The notes under the pieces were generated by a model. That model had not been told where the DNA came from. It did no database searches and saw only the letters and a program-made list of their open reading frames with translations. A stretch of DNA of 15,290 nt from Lachnoclostridium sp. UBA1241 (GTDB taxonomy: Bacteria; Bacillota; Clostridia; Lachnospirales; Lachnospiraceae), in contig DBWJ01000067.1 of NCBI GenBank assembly GCA_002308955.1, forward strand, positions 1,154 through 16,443, in the 5' to 3' direction. The translations under genes were made by a program, and so were the position numbers. Shown here piece by piece: positions 1-5,442 of this stretch; the first letter of the stretch is position 1; each line of letters starts with the position of its first letter.

Positions 1-1
1 G

Positions 2-1573
2 CACATGGAGCCGGATCATTCGGCATCCATCGCGGCATTCCTCATGAAGTATCCGGCGACCACGGTGGTGGGCAACAAGAAGACGTTCAAGATGATCGAG
101 CAGTTCTTCCCGGGGATTATCCTCGCGAACACCTTAGAGGTGGAAGAAGGCTCCGTTCTTGAACTCGGCAAGCATAAACTCAGCTTCGTAATGGCTCCGA
201 TGGTGCACTGGCCGGAGGTTATGATGACCTACGACAGCTACGAGCAGATTCTGTTCTCCGCCGACGCGTTCGGCAAATTCGGCGCGCTCGACACCGAAGA
301 CCCCGAGGGCTGGGCATGCGAAGCACGCCGCTACTACTTCGGCATCGTCGGTAAGTACGGAGCGCAGGTACAGGTTGTCCTAAAGAAGGCAGCCGGCCTT
401 AATATCCGTACGATCTGCCCGCTGCACGGACCGGTGCTTGACGAGAACCTCGGCTACTATCTCGGTCTCTACGACACCTGGTCATCCTACCTGCCCGAGA
501 CCGACGGCGTATGCATCTGCTACACCTCCGTCTACGGCAACACGAAGAAGGCCGTCGAACTGCTCGCCGAAGAACTCCGTAAGCGCGGCGTTCCGAAGGT
601 TGCGGTCAATGACCTTGCAAGAAGCGACATGCCTGAATGCGTTGAGGACGCGTTCCGTTACGACAAGCTTGTTCTCGCGACGACGACCTACAATGCGGGA
701 ATCTTCCCGTACATGCGTGAATTCATCGACATGCTGACCGAGCGCAATTTCCAGAAACGCACCGTCGCATTTATCGAAAACGGCACATGGGCGCCCCAGG
801 CGATCAAGGTGATGAAGCAGAAGCTCGAAGGCTGCAAGGATATCACATTCGCCCAGAACAACGTCTCGCTGATCTCCGCGCTGAATGATGATACCACCGC
901 ACAGGTCATTGCACTCGCCGAGGAGCTTTCCGAGAGCTATCAGAAGGTCATTGTGGAAAATGAGAAGCGCATCGACCCGACCGCCCTGTTCCGCATCGGC
1001 TACGGCCTCTACGTTGTGACCTGCAATGACGGAACCAAGCAGAACGGCCAGATTGTCAACACCGTTTCGCAGATCGCGAACAATCCGGACCGCATCGCCG
1101 TTAACATCAACAAGGCCAACTACACCGCGGACGTTGTGCGAAAGACCGGTGTAATGAATGTCTGCGCCCTGACCGAGAGCGCGCCGTTCCAGATCTTCCA
1201 GCACTTCGGATTCCAGTCCGGCCTCACGGTGAACAAGTTCGAGAGCTACGAGCATTATGACGTGGCGCAGAACGGTGTCGCATTTCTCACCAAGTACTCG
1301 AACGCTTACATCTCCCTTAGGGTGTTCGAGACCGTGGACCTCGGGTCACACTGGATGTTCCTCTGCAACATTACCGAGTCGGTTGTCATCAACAAGGAAG
1401 ACACGATGACCTACACCTACTACCAGAAGAACGTGAAGCCGAAGCCGGTGGAGCAGAAGTCCGGCTGGGTTTGCGACATCTGCGGATACGTCTACGAGGG
1501 AGACGAGCTTCCCGAGGACTTCATCTGCCCGCTTTGCAAACATCCGGCGAGCGATTTCTCGAAGCTGAATTAG
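2..1573 (+). CDS. FprA-type flavodiiron protein fused to Hrb-like flavin reductase/rubredoxin (5' end cut by window)
   Basis: The product is a cytoplasmic oxygen (or NO) reductase that uses a diiron/FMN core. The reading frame is open to the window edge: bases 2-19 encode HMEPDH, the HxExDH iron-ligand motif, so the ATG at 5 is internal and about 80 residues lie upstream. Counting from that Met, the remaining iron ligands are H68, D87 and H141 (CPLHGP). A flavodoxin domain follows from about 168, with the FMN-phosphate loop SVYGNT at 175-180. Residues 325-475 look like a flavin reductase domain. The tail is a short rubredoxin-type domain with C490/C493 and C508/C511 only 14 residues apart, as in Hrb or rubrerythrin rather than classic rubredoxin. 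In Moorella the FprA and Hrb (high molecular weight rubredoxin) parts are separate neighbouring genes. Here they form one chain, so the electron donor is built in. Family assignment is firm; O2 versus NO preference cannot be read. Confidence 0.93.
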   Translation, partial: HMEPDHSASIAAFLMKYPATTVVGNKKTFKMIEQFFPGIILANTLEVEEGSVLELGKHKLSFVMAPMVHWPEVMMTYDSYEQILFSADAFGKFGALDTEDPEGWACEARRYYFGIVGKYGAQVQVVLKKAAGLNIRTICPLHGPVLDENLGYYLGLYDTWSSYLPETDGVCICYTSVYGNTKKAVELLAEELRKRGVPKVAVNDLARSDMPECVEDAFRYDKLVLATTTYNAGIFPYMREFIDMLTERNFQKRTVAFIENGTWAPQAIKVMKQKLEGCKDITFAQNNVSLISALNDDTTAQVIALAEELSESYQKVIVENEKRIDPTALFRIGYGLYVVTCNDGTKQNGQIVNTVSQIANNPDRIAVNINKANYTADVVRKTGVMNVCALTESAPFQIFQHFGFQSGLTVNKFESYEHYDVAQNGVAFLTKYSNAYISLRVFETVDLGSHWMFLCNITESVVINKEDTMTYTYYQKNVKPKPVEQKSGWVCDICGYVYEGDELPEDFICPLCKHPASDFSKLN

Positions 1574-1579
1574 TGAGTA

Positions 1580-1612
1580 GGGGCTGTCGCACTAAGCGAC
1601 GGCCCCTTGTTT
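1580..1612 (+). terminator. Intrinsic terminator of the flavodiiron gene
   Basis: An 11-bp stem (1580-1590 with 1596-1606, one G-U pair) closes the loop ACTAA and is followed by TTGTTT. It begins 7 nt after the stop codon. The same stem core and loop recur, inverted, at 1812-1840. Confidence 0.8.
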
Positions 1613-1834
1613 GATATGATATGACGGCGGATATGTCCCCAAACGAATTGCGAGGGGCGCCCGCGCCAAACTTCCTCTAAGAGCAGCAATGAAAGCCGCT
1701 CGGTGGCGTCCTCGCGCCTTTGCTGCTCTAAGAGGTGATTTCGGCTCGGCTAAGGGCGCTTTACATGCAATTCTTTTCGGGGACATATCCGCCGTCTTTT
1801 CTCCGCAAAAAACGGGCCATCGCTTAGTGCGACA
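1585..1834. repeat. Nested inverted-repeat (MITE-like) element between convergent genes
   Basis: Three layers of inverted repeat share one centre. The outer arms, 1585-1605 and 1814-1834 (20 of 21 matching), are the cores of the two terminators. The middle arms, 1623-1640 and 1779-1796, are a perfect 18-bp inverted repeat starting GACGGCGGATATG, extended after a small internal loop by GAATTGC/GCAATTC (1645-1651 with 1767-1773). The inner arms, 1674-1689 and 1720-1735, match at 15 of 16 bases. The whole can fold as a long rod on either strand. I see no transposase and no clear target-site duplication. Open frames across it (for example 1592-1786 on the minus strand) are very Ala/Arg-rich and I do not treat them as genes. 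It may be a dispersed non-autonomous element or a structured intergenic repeat. Confidence 0.6.
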
Positions 1835-1840
1835 ACCCGT
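1807..1840 (-). terminator. Intrinsic terminator of the SDR gene
   Basis: On the minus strand a 12-bp stem (1829-1840 with 1812-1823, including wobble pairs) closes the loop ACTAA and ends in a run of six U residues. It lies about 18 nt past the stop of the dehydrogenase gene. Confidence 0.8.
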
Positions 1841-1857
1841 GTACTCCTCTATCTTGA

Positions 1858-2616
1858 TTAATCTATCGAACCTCCGTAGAGAGGGAAATTGTTCTCCGCC
1901 TTGGCAACTGCCTCCTCAAGCGTCATTCCGTGGAAAGCGCCTGCGCTGAAGCAGCGGCCGGACTTCTTATCATCCACGAAGGCGCCGACCACGACGCCGG
2001 GGAGTGAGCTCTCGGGAGCATTCGGCGCATGCGGTCCGCCGAGGTCCGTTCTGCACCAGCCCGGATCGGTCAGGTTGATCAGCACATTCGTCCCGTCGTA
2101 AACCGAGGCGAGGTCCATCGTAACCTTGTCGAGCGCCGCCTTGCTTGCGGAGTAGCCCGCCTGCTGAGGCTCACGCCGGATTCCGCTCGTCGTGTTGACA
2201 ATCCGCCCGAATCCTCTTTCCGCCATGCCCGGCAGAAAATGATACGTGATCATCATCGGAGCGATCGTATTGATCATAAAGCTGTCCGTATAATCCGAAA
2301 CCGGTGTCGTCAGATACTCGGTCCGGTACGCGATTTGGACGCCGGCGTTATTCAGCACGATATCCACCGTTACGCCGAGCGCGTCAATCCGAAGAAGCAT
2401 ATCGGCAACCGCCGCCGTGTCCGACAGCTCGCAGGCCATCGGGTAGGCTTCCACGCCGTAGGATCTTACTTCGTTTAAAACCTTCTGAAGATGCTCCTCG
2501 GTTCTTCCCTGAAGAATCAGGTTGCATCCTCTCTTCGCCATGAAAACCGCCGCGCCGTAACCGATTCCGCGGCTTGCGCCGGTAATCAGCGCCCATCTTC
2601 CCTTTACATCTACCAT
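1858..2616 (-). CDS. SDR-family NAD(P)-dependent oxidoreductase
   Basis: This is a classical short-chain dehydrogenase/reductase of 252 residues, the usual length. The dinucleotide-binding motif TGASRGIG is at 12-19, NNAG at 89-92, the catalytic serine is S144, and the YxxxK pair is Y155/K159. The PG motif after the active site is present (DPGWCRTD). The protein is soluble, with no signal peptide. R15 after the glycine loop and the RT pair at 38-39 suggest, but do not prove, NADP(H) preference. The substrate cannot be read from sequence. The start is well supported: AAGGAGG at 2625-2631 lies 8 nt upstream of the ATG. The gene appears to stand alone, with its own terminator and an unrelated upstream gene. 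A possible -10 (TATGAT, near 2668) lacks a convincing -35. Confidence 0.92.
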   Translation of the reverse strand: MVDVKGRWALITGASRGIGYGAAVFMAKRGCNLILQGRTEEHLQKVLNEVRSYGVEAYPMACELSDTAAVADMLLRIDALGVTVDIVLNNAGVQIAYRTEYLTTPVSDYTDSFMINTIAPMMITYHFLPGMAERGFGRIVNTTSGIRREPQQAGYSASKAALDKVTMDLASVYDGTNVLINLTDPGWCRTDLGGPHAPNAPESSLPGVVVGAFVDDKKSGRCFSAGAFHGMTLEEAVAKAENNFPLYGGSID

Positions 2617-2738
2617 CGATCCATCCTCCTTATAACCGGTCTTTCCGGCCCATCGGTATCAATCATACCACGAATCCTGTTACATCGGGATGGCGCATCA
2701 ATGCGGTTCTGTTGTGTTTTCTTATTCTTTCGAAAGCG

Positions 2739-3116
2739 TCAATCCTCCTCCGAGCCCTTCGCCCAGTGGTACCGGCCGTCGGTCACGCAGAGAAACCGCT
2801 TCGGATAATTCTTCTCAATTTGGAAACCGTCGTAGCGGAAATTGATCTCGTCCGCCTCCTCCGGGCTCTCCACCGGGAAGAAATCGGTGTAGAAGGAATC
2901 GGCGTCCTCCATCTCGGCATGATACTCCGAGCGCTGGAACAGAATGTACCCGCCGCAACGGTTGCACCGGTGCAGCTTCCGAACACCCTCGTCCCAGGTG
3001 TGGAGCTTATGACCGTAGGCCATGCTGCCGTAGTCCTCGACATTCTCCCATCCGTCGCCCCAGTGCTCCCAGGCATCCTCAATCTCCATCATCATAAAAG
3101 CAAGACAAGCCGCCAT
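2739..3116 (-). CDS. Small cytoplasmic protein with a CxxC zinc-ribbon-like knuckle, function unknown
   Basis: I do not recognise a named family. The protein has 125 residues if it starts at the ATG at 3116, which has GGAGG 7 nt upstream; a longer frame opening at 3158 has no such site. A CNRCGGYIL segment near residues 52-60 gives one CxxC pair, followed by several His and Cys residues that could complete a metal site. The remainder is acidic and rich in aromatic residues (many W, Y and F), with no signal peptide or membrane segment. A strong promoter lies about 95 nt upstream, so it is probably transcribed alone. It sits directly downstream of the XRE regulator but is separated from it by a terminator. 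It could be a metal-binding accessory or an immunity-type protein; neither is shown by the sequence. Confidence 0.7.
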   Translation of the reverse strand: MAACLAFMMMEIEDAWEHWGDGWENVEDYGSMAYGHKLHTWDEGVRKLHRCNRCGGYILFQRSEYHAEMEDADSFYTDFFPVESPEEADEINFRYDGFQIEKNYPKRFLCVTDGRYHWAKGSEED

Positions 3117-3206
3117 AAGTTTTCCTCCGTAATCTGTCTTCCCTGCGCCGCATATCATGTTGCGGCAAATGCAACACCGCGCCCCAACAACATCGTTATT
3201 AGACAG

Positions 3207-3237
3207 ATTATACCACAGAAAATCCCTGCCGTAAATG
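3207..3237 (-). promoter_or_regulatory. Sigma-A promoter for the zinc-ribbon-like protein
   Basis: TTTACG, a 17-nt spacer and TATAAT read on the minus strand, ending about 93 nt before the start codon at 3116. It lies just past the terminator of the upstream XRE gene. Confidence 0.6.
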
Positions 3238-3265
3238 AAAAAAGGAGCCGGTGATTACCGACCCC
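3238..3265 (-). terminator. Terminator of the rtcB-XRE transcription unit
   Basis: The minus strand has a 9-bp stem (3257-3265 with 3244-3252, two wobble pairs) and a 4-nt loop, followed by a run of six U residues. It begins about 9 nt after the XRE stop codon. Confidence 0.8.
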
Positions 3266-3273
3266 TTCTCGTC

Positions 3274-3528
3274 TTACGCAATAATGCGCGCCCCCGCATC
3301 TACACGGACCACGATAATCCGGTCCATCGGAACAGCAAGAACTGCTGCCAGAATGACCAGATTGTCAATGGTGGGCATCGCGGTTCCGTGCTGCCACTTG
3401 TAGATTGCCTGTGGGGTTGCGAATCCGAAGATGTCCTGCAGGTCCTTAACGGTCAGGCCCGCAGCCTTACGAAGATTCGCAATGTTTCTTCCTGTTGCCG
3501 TCATATCGATGGCAGGCATAGCAGACAT
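3274..3528 (-). CDS. XRE-family helix-turn-helix regulator
   Basis: This small DNA-binding protein of 84 residues is essentially one HTH_3 (lambda Cro/C1-like) domain: NIANLRKAAGLTVKDLQDIFG, then a recognition-helix region TPQAIYKWQHGT and a closing helix IDNLVILAAVLAV. The start at 3528 (MSAMPA) is preferred over the upstream ATG at 3552 because AGGAGG sits 8 nt before it. There is no second ligand-binding domain, so it probably acts as a dimeric repressor or as a partner of another protein. It lies 43 nt downstream of rtcB with no promoter between them that I can see, so it is likely co-transcribed. A stable hairpin at 3540-3565 precedes and partly covers its ribosome binding site. Its target is unknown; the rtcB leader promoter is an obvious candidate. 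Confidence 0.88.
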   Translation of the reverse strand: MSAMPAIDMTATGRNIANLRKAAGLTVKDLQDIFGFATPQAIYKWQHGTAMPTIDNLVILAAVLAVPMDRIIVVRVDAGARIIA

Positions 3529-3539
3529 AGTATTTTCCT

Positions 3540-3565
3540 CCTGTTCCGGCACCGGCCGGAGCAGG
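3540..3565 (-). promoter_or_regulatory. Hairpin between rtcB and the XRE gene, abutting the XRE ribosome binding site
   Basis: Arms 3555-3565 and 3540-3550 pair over 11 positions (one C-A mismatch on the minus strand, all paired on the plus strand) around a 4-nt loop. There is no U tract, so it is not a typical terminator. The end of its 3' arm supplies part of the AGGAGG of the XRE gene. It could lower XRE translation or protect the rtcB mRNA 3' end. Confidence 0.45.
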
Positions 3566-3571
3566 AATGCC

Positions 3572-4786
3572 TCAGTCGGATGCCTTAAAATTGTAAATCG
3601 GTTTCATTACGTCGATGATGTCCACAGACTCTCTGATAACATCAATGATGTCTGAAAGGCTCTTGTACGCCATAGGCGCTTCGTCCAATGTGTGTTCGTT
3701 CACGGAAGTCGTATAGACGCCTTCCATAGTCTTTCGGTAGTCAGTAAGCGTAAGCGTGCTCTTGGCCTTCGCCCTGGACATGATTCTGCCCGCTCCATGC
3801 GGCGCCGAGTAATTCCACTCCGCGTTCCCTTTGCCGACTGCCAGAATGCTTCCGTCCCTCATATTAATCGGAATCAGCACTTTCTCACCATTATGGGCCG
3901 CTATTGCGCCCTTCCTCAAAATCATTTCTTCTGTATCGATATAATTATGAATGGTATGGAAGCCCTCAACGGCACTCATGCCGGTCCTTTCCAGAATGAT
4001 TTCGGCCATCTTTTCTCTGCTTCTTTTGGCAAATGCCTGGCAGATCTCCACATCGTGCAGGTAGTCCGCAAGATATCGTCCGGACAGATAGCACAGATCC
4101 TCGGGCATAGTGGGTTCGCTCTCGTATACCGTAAAGTGGAGTTGCTTTAACGCCCCTTCTATTTCATTCTTACGTCCCATCTCCTTGTAGGTACGGATGA
4201 TTTCTTCCCTCTGCTCAAAATATCTGTCGTATCCCCGATCCAGCTTAACCGCCAGATTCTGATAATGCTCTGCCACCTGCTTTCCGAGATTTCTCGAACC
4301 CGAATGGATAATCAGATACCTGGTTCCGTCCGCGGCTTCATCGATTTCAATGAAATGATTTCCGCCGCCGAGCGTTCCGAGGGATCTCTCCAATCTCTTC
4401 GCGTCCTTCAATTCTCTGTAGCAGGCAAGTCCTGTCAGGTCAAAATGTTCCTTCCGGCCTTCCCACACGTTCATGCCGGAGGGAATATAATGTGCCGCTT
4501 CGTCCATCCGCGCAAAATCGATGTCAGATTTGCCGAGATTCACAGTGTACATTCCGCAGCCGATATCCACTCCTACCACGTTCGGAACAACCTTGTCCTT
4601 CACCGTCATTGTCGTGCCGATCGTGCAGCCCTTTCCGGCGTGCACATCGGGCATGATGCGGATTTCGGACCCTTCTGTCATCGGATAATCGCACATGCGT
4701 CTGATCTGTTCTATCGCTTCCTCTTCAACGATTTTCGCGTAACAGATTGCAGTATTCACTTTTCCTTTGATTTCCAGCTTATCCAT
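3572..4786 (-). CDS. rtcB: RtcB-family RNA-splicing ligase (RNA 2',3'-cyclic phosphate/3'-phosphate to 5'-OH ligase)
   Basis: RtcB uses GTP and Mn2+ to join RNA ends carrying 3'-phosphate or 2',3'-cyclic phosphate to 5'-OH ends, as in repair of RNAs cut by endonuclease toxins. The 404-residue length fits the E. coli-type enzyme. Visible signatures are PDVHAGKG (46-53), GVDIGCGM (72-79, metal ligands D74 and C77), GGGNH (H144), HSGSR (H161), a later metal histidine H280 and PHGAGR (H330), the guanylylated nucleophile. All key residues are present. The start at 4786 is chosen over an ATG at 4804 because AAAGG lies 7 nt before it. No RtcA or archease gene is visible. The gene is preceded by a structured leader with an intrinsic terminator 25 nt before the start codon, and followed by an XRE regulator in the same unit. 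Confidence 0.95.
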   Translation of the reverse strand: MDKLEIKGKVNTAICYAKIVEEEAIEQIRRMCDYPMTEGSEIRIMPDVHAGKGCTIGTTMTVKDKVVPNVVGVDIGCGMYTVNLGKSDIDFARMDEAAHYIPSGMNVWEGRKEHFDLTGLACYRELKDAKRLERSLGTLGGGNHFIEIDEAADGTRYLIIHSGSRNLGKQVAEHYQNLAVKLDRGYDRYFEQREEIIRTYKEMGRKNEIEGALKQLHFTVYESEPTMPEDLCYLSGRYLADYLHDVEICQAFAKRSREKMAEIILERTGMSAVEGFHTIHNYIDTEEMILRKGAIAAHNGEKVLIPINMRDGSILAVGKGNAEWNYSAPHGAGRIMSRAKAKSTLTLTDYRKTMEGVYTTSVNEHTLDEAPMAYKSLSDIIDVIRESVDIIDVMKPIYNFKASD

Positions 4787-4811
4787 TTTCTTACCTTTCT
4801 TCATCGGACAT

Positions 4812-4843
4812 AAAAAAACCGCTCACCCATTCAGGTAAGCGGT
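4812..4843 (-). terminator. Intrinsic terminator inside the rtcB leader
   Basis: On the minus strand ACCGCTTACC (4843-4834) pairs with the strand at 4828-4818 through 10 bp with one wobble, around a short loop. Seven U residues follow. It ends 25 nt before the rtcB start codon, leaving no room for a separate promoter, so rtcB transcripts must read through it. Its entire 5' arm is also the 3' strand of the long-range leader helix. Confidence 0.82.
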
Positions 4844-4871
4844 CTGCAAACATGTTCCTTTCGCATCCGGA

Positions 4872-5015
4872 CTATCTCCGGACCTTTCTGAAAACAACGT
4901 TATTTCGCATCTGCCTTGCCGTAAATGAGCGCATGAAAACAACACTCCGATCATACCGTTCGAGGGGAGCATCATAGGCCTTTACGAGCACGCTGTCTAC
5001 GCGAAACGCTGCCAT
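4872..5015 (-). CDS. Possible 47-residue leader ORF within the rtcB leader
   Basis: An ATG at 5015 is preceded by AAAGGA at suitable spacing and opens a 47-codon frame ending in TAG at 4872. The predicted peptide is basic (MAAFRVDSVLVKAYDA at its start, KVRR at its end) with no recognisable domain, signal peptide or cysteine. It occupies exactly the interior of the putative leader RNA fold. It may be a translated leader whose translation controls the downstream terminator, or a chance frame in a structured RNA. I cannot decide from one sequence; codon choice is not diagnostic at this length. Confidence 0.25.
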   Translation of the reverse strand: MAAFRVDSVLVKAYDAPLERYDRSVVFMRSFTARQMRNNVVFRKVRR

Positions 5016-5068
5016 GTCATTTCCTTTCCCGGATCTTCGCAGATCCGCATTACCTGATTTCACCACAC

Positions 5069-5097
5069 ACTATAACACATGTTGCGCGGATTGTCAT
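5069..5097 (-). promoter_or_regulatory. Sigma-A promoter of the rtcB leader
   Basis: ATGACA (5097-5092), a 17-nt spacer and TATAGT (5074-5069), with an upstream TG forming an extended -10. Transcription would start near 5062, only about 5 nt before the first helix strand of the leader. Confidence 0.72.
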
Positions 5098-5115
5098 TAT
5101 ATTTGTGGTATAAAA

Positions 5116-5144
5116 TTGCATTGTCCTTTTAAATCCTGTATACT
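5116..5144 (+). promoter_or_regulatory. Divergent promoter reading rightwards
   Basis: TTGCAT, a 17-nt spacer and TATACT. It is back-to-back with the rtcB leader promoter, about 20 bp apart, and would start transcription near 5151. Confidence 0.45.
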
Positions 5145-5154
5145 GACCTTATAA

Positions 5155-5442
5155 ACTGTTCGCCGAACAGAGGATGATAAGAACGGCGTTCTCTCACGCG
5201 CCCGGTATTTCCGAAACTTCGAAAACAATCCGGATCCGATGGCTGGTTCTCTGATTCTAAGGATGATGCCGGACCGTCTCTACAATCCGGACCGGTTCGA
5301 GTACGAGTTCCGCCGTGTTCCCGACGGGATGGATTTTACGTGCAGGAATTACTTCCGTGTGTCGCAGACCATCACCTATGAGGAACATATTCCGGAGAAA
5401 ACCCTGCAGCATCTGACGGAGAACGGATTCCTTTTCCTCTAA
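5155..5442 (+). CDS. Short open frame of uncertain status, possibly a gene remnant
   Basis: The frame is open from 5155 to the stop at 5442, but the first in-frame ATG is at 5239 and has no ribosome binding site, giving 67 residues. Codon use downstream of 5239 looks coding, and the translation has ordinary protein composition (RFEYEFRRVPDGMDFTC, ITYEEHIPEKTLQHL). In-frame sense codons upstream of the ATG also look protein-like, so the true 5' end may be lost or frameshifted. An ATG at 5174 in another frame gives only 26 residues. The stop overlaps the stop of the convergent lipoprotein gene by 4 nt. No family is recognised. It is either a small gene or a 5'-truncated pseudogene. Confidence 0.35.
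   Translation, partial: TVRRTEDDKNGVLSRARYFRNFENNPDPMAGSLILRMMPDRLYNPDRFEYEFRRVPDGMDFTCRNYFRVSQTITYEEHIPEKTLQHLTENGFLFL
5156..5170. promoter_or_regulatory. 15-bp palindrome just after the rightward promoter
   Basis: CTGTTCG-C-CGAACAG is a perfect 7-bp inverted repeat with a one-base centre. It lies about 5-20 nt downstream of the predicted start of transcription, a typical place for an operator. The half-sites are in the opposite order to a Gram-positive LexA box, so I do not call it one. Confidence 0.4.

Larger units (their letters stand above)
4812..5062 (-). promoter_or_regulatory. Structured attenuator-type leader RNA of rtcB (candidate riboswitch or RNA-sensing element)
   Basis: The predicted transcript begins near 5062. 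Its segment TCAGGTAATGCGGATCTGC (5057-5039, then GAA) pairs with TTT plus GCAGACCGCTTACCTGA (4850-4831): 20 bp with two single-base bulges. This closing helix (P1) and the terminator hairpin are mutually exclusive. The 5' strand can also form a local hairpin, CGGATCT-GCGA-AGATCCG, which would free the terminator. Further complementary pairs nest inside P1 in order: 5034-5028 with 4871-4865; 5007-4999 with 4910-4902; 4987-4981 with 4925-4919; 4972-4966 with 4948-4942. Together they suggest a long rod. I do not recognise a known riboswitch core. The proposal is that P1 formation acts as the antiterminated (ON) state; what stabilises P1 is unknown. Confidence 0.62.

Noticed and set aside
482..1255. 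Long minus-strand frame opposite the flavodiiron gene
   Set aside because: It is a shadow of a clearly coding plus-strand gene with intact catalytic motifs.
1592..1786. Minus-strand 64-residue open frame
   Set aside because: It lies inside the palindromic element and a terminator, has a low-complexity Ala/Arg composition and no ribosome binding site.
4861..4885. Similarity of AGTCCGGATG plus GAAAGGA in the rtcB leader to the 3' end of FMN riboswitches
   Set aside because: The other conserved FMN riboswitch elements (the GGGGCAGGGTGAAATTCCC-type 5' part and internal loops) are not present upstream, and rtcB is not a riboflavin gene. The match is a short palindromic segment.
4955..4970. GTTCGAG on the plus strand resembling a tRNA T-loop
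   Set aside because: No matching T-stem, D-arm, anticodon arm or acceptor stem could be formed around it.
5156..5170. LexA (SOS) box reading of the CTGTTCG-C-CGAACAG palindrome
   Set aside because: Gram-positive LexA sites read CGAAC...GTTCG; here the half-sites are in the reverse order.
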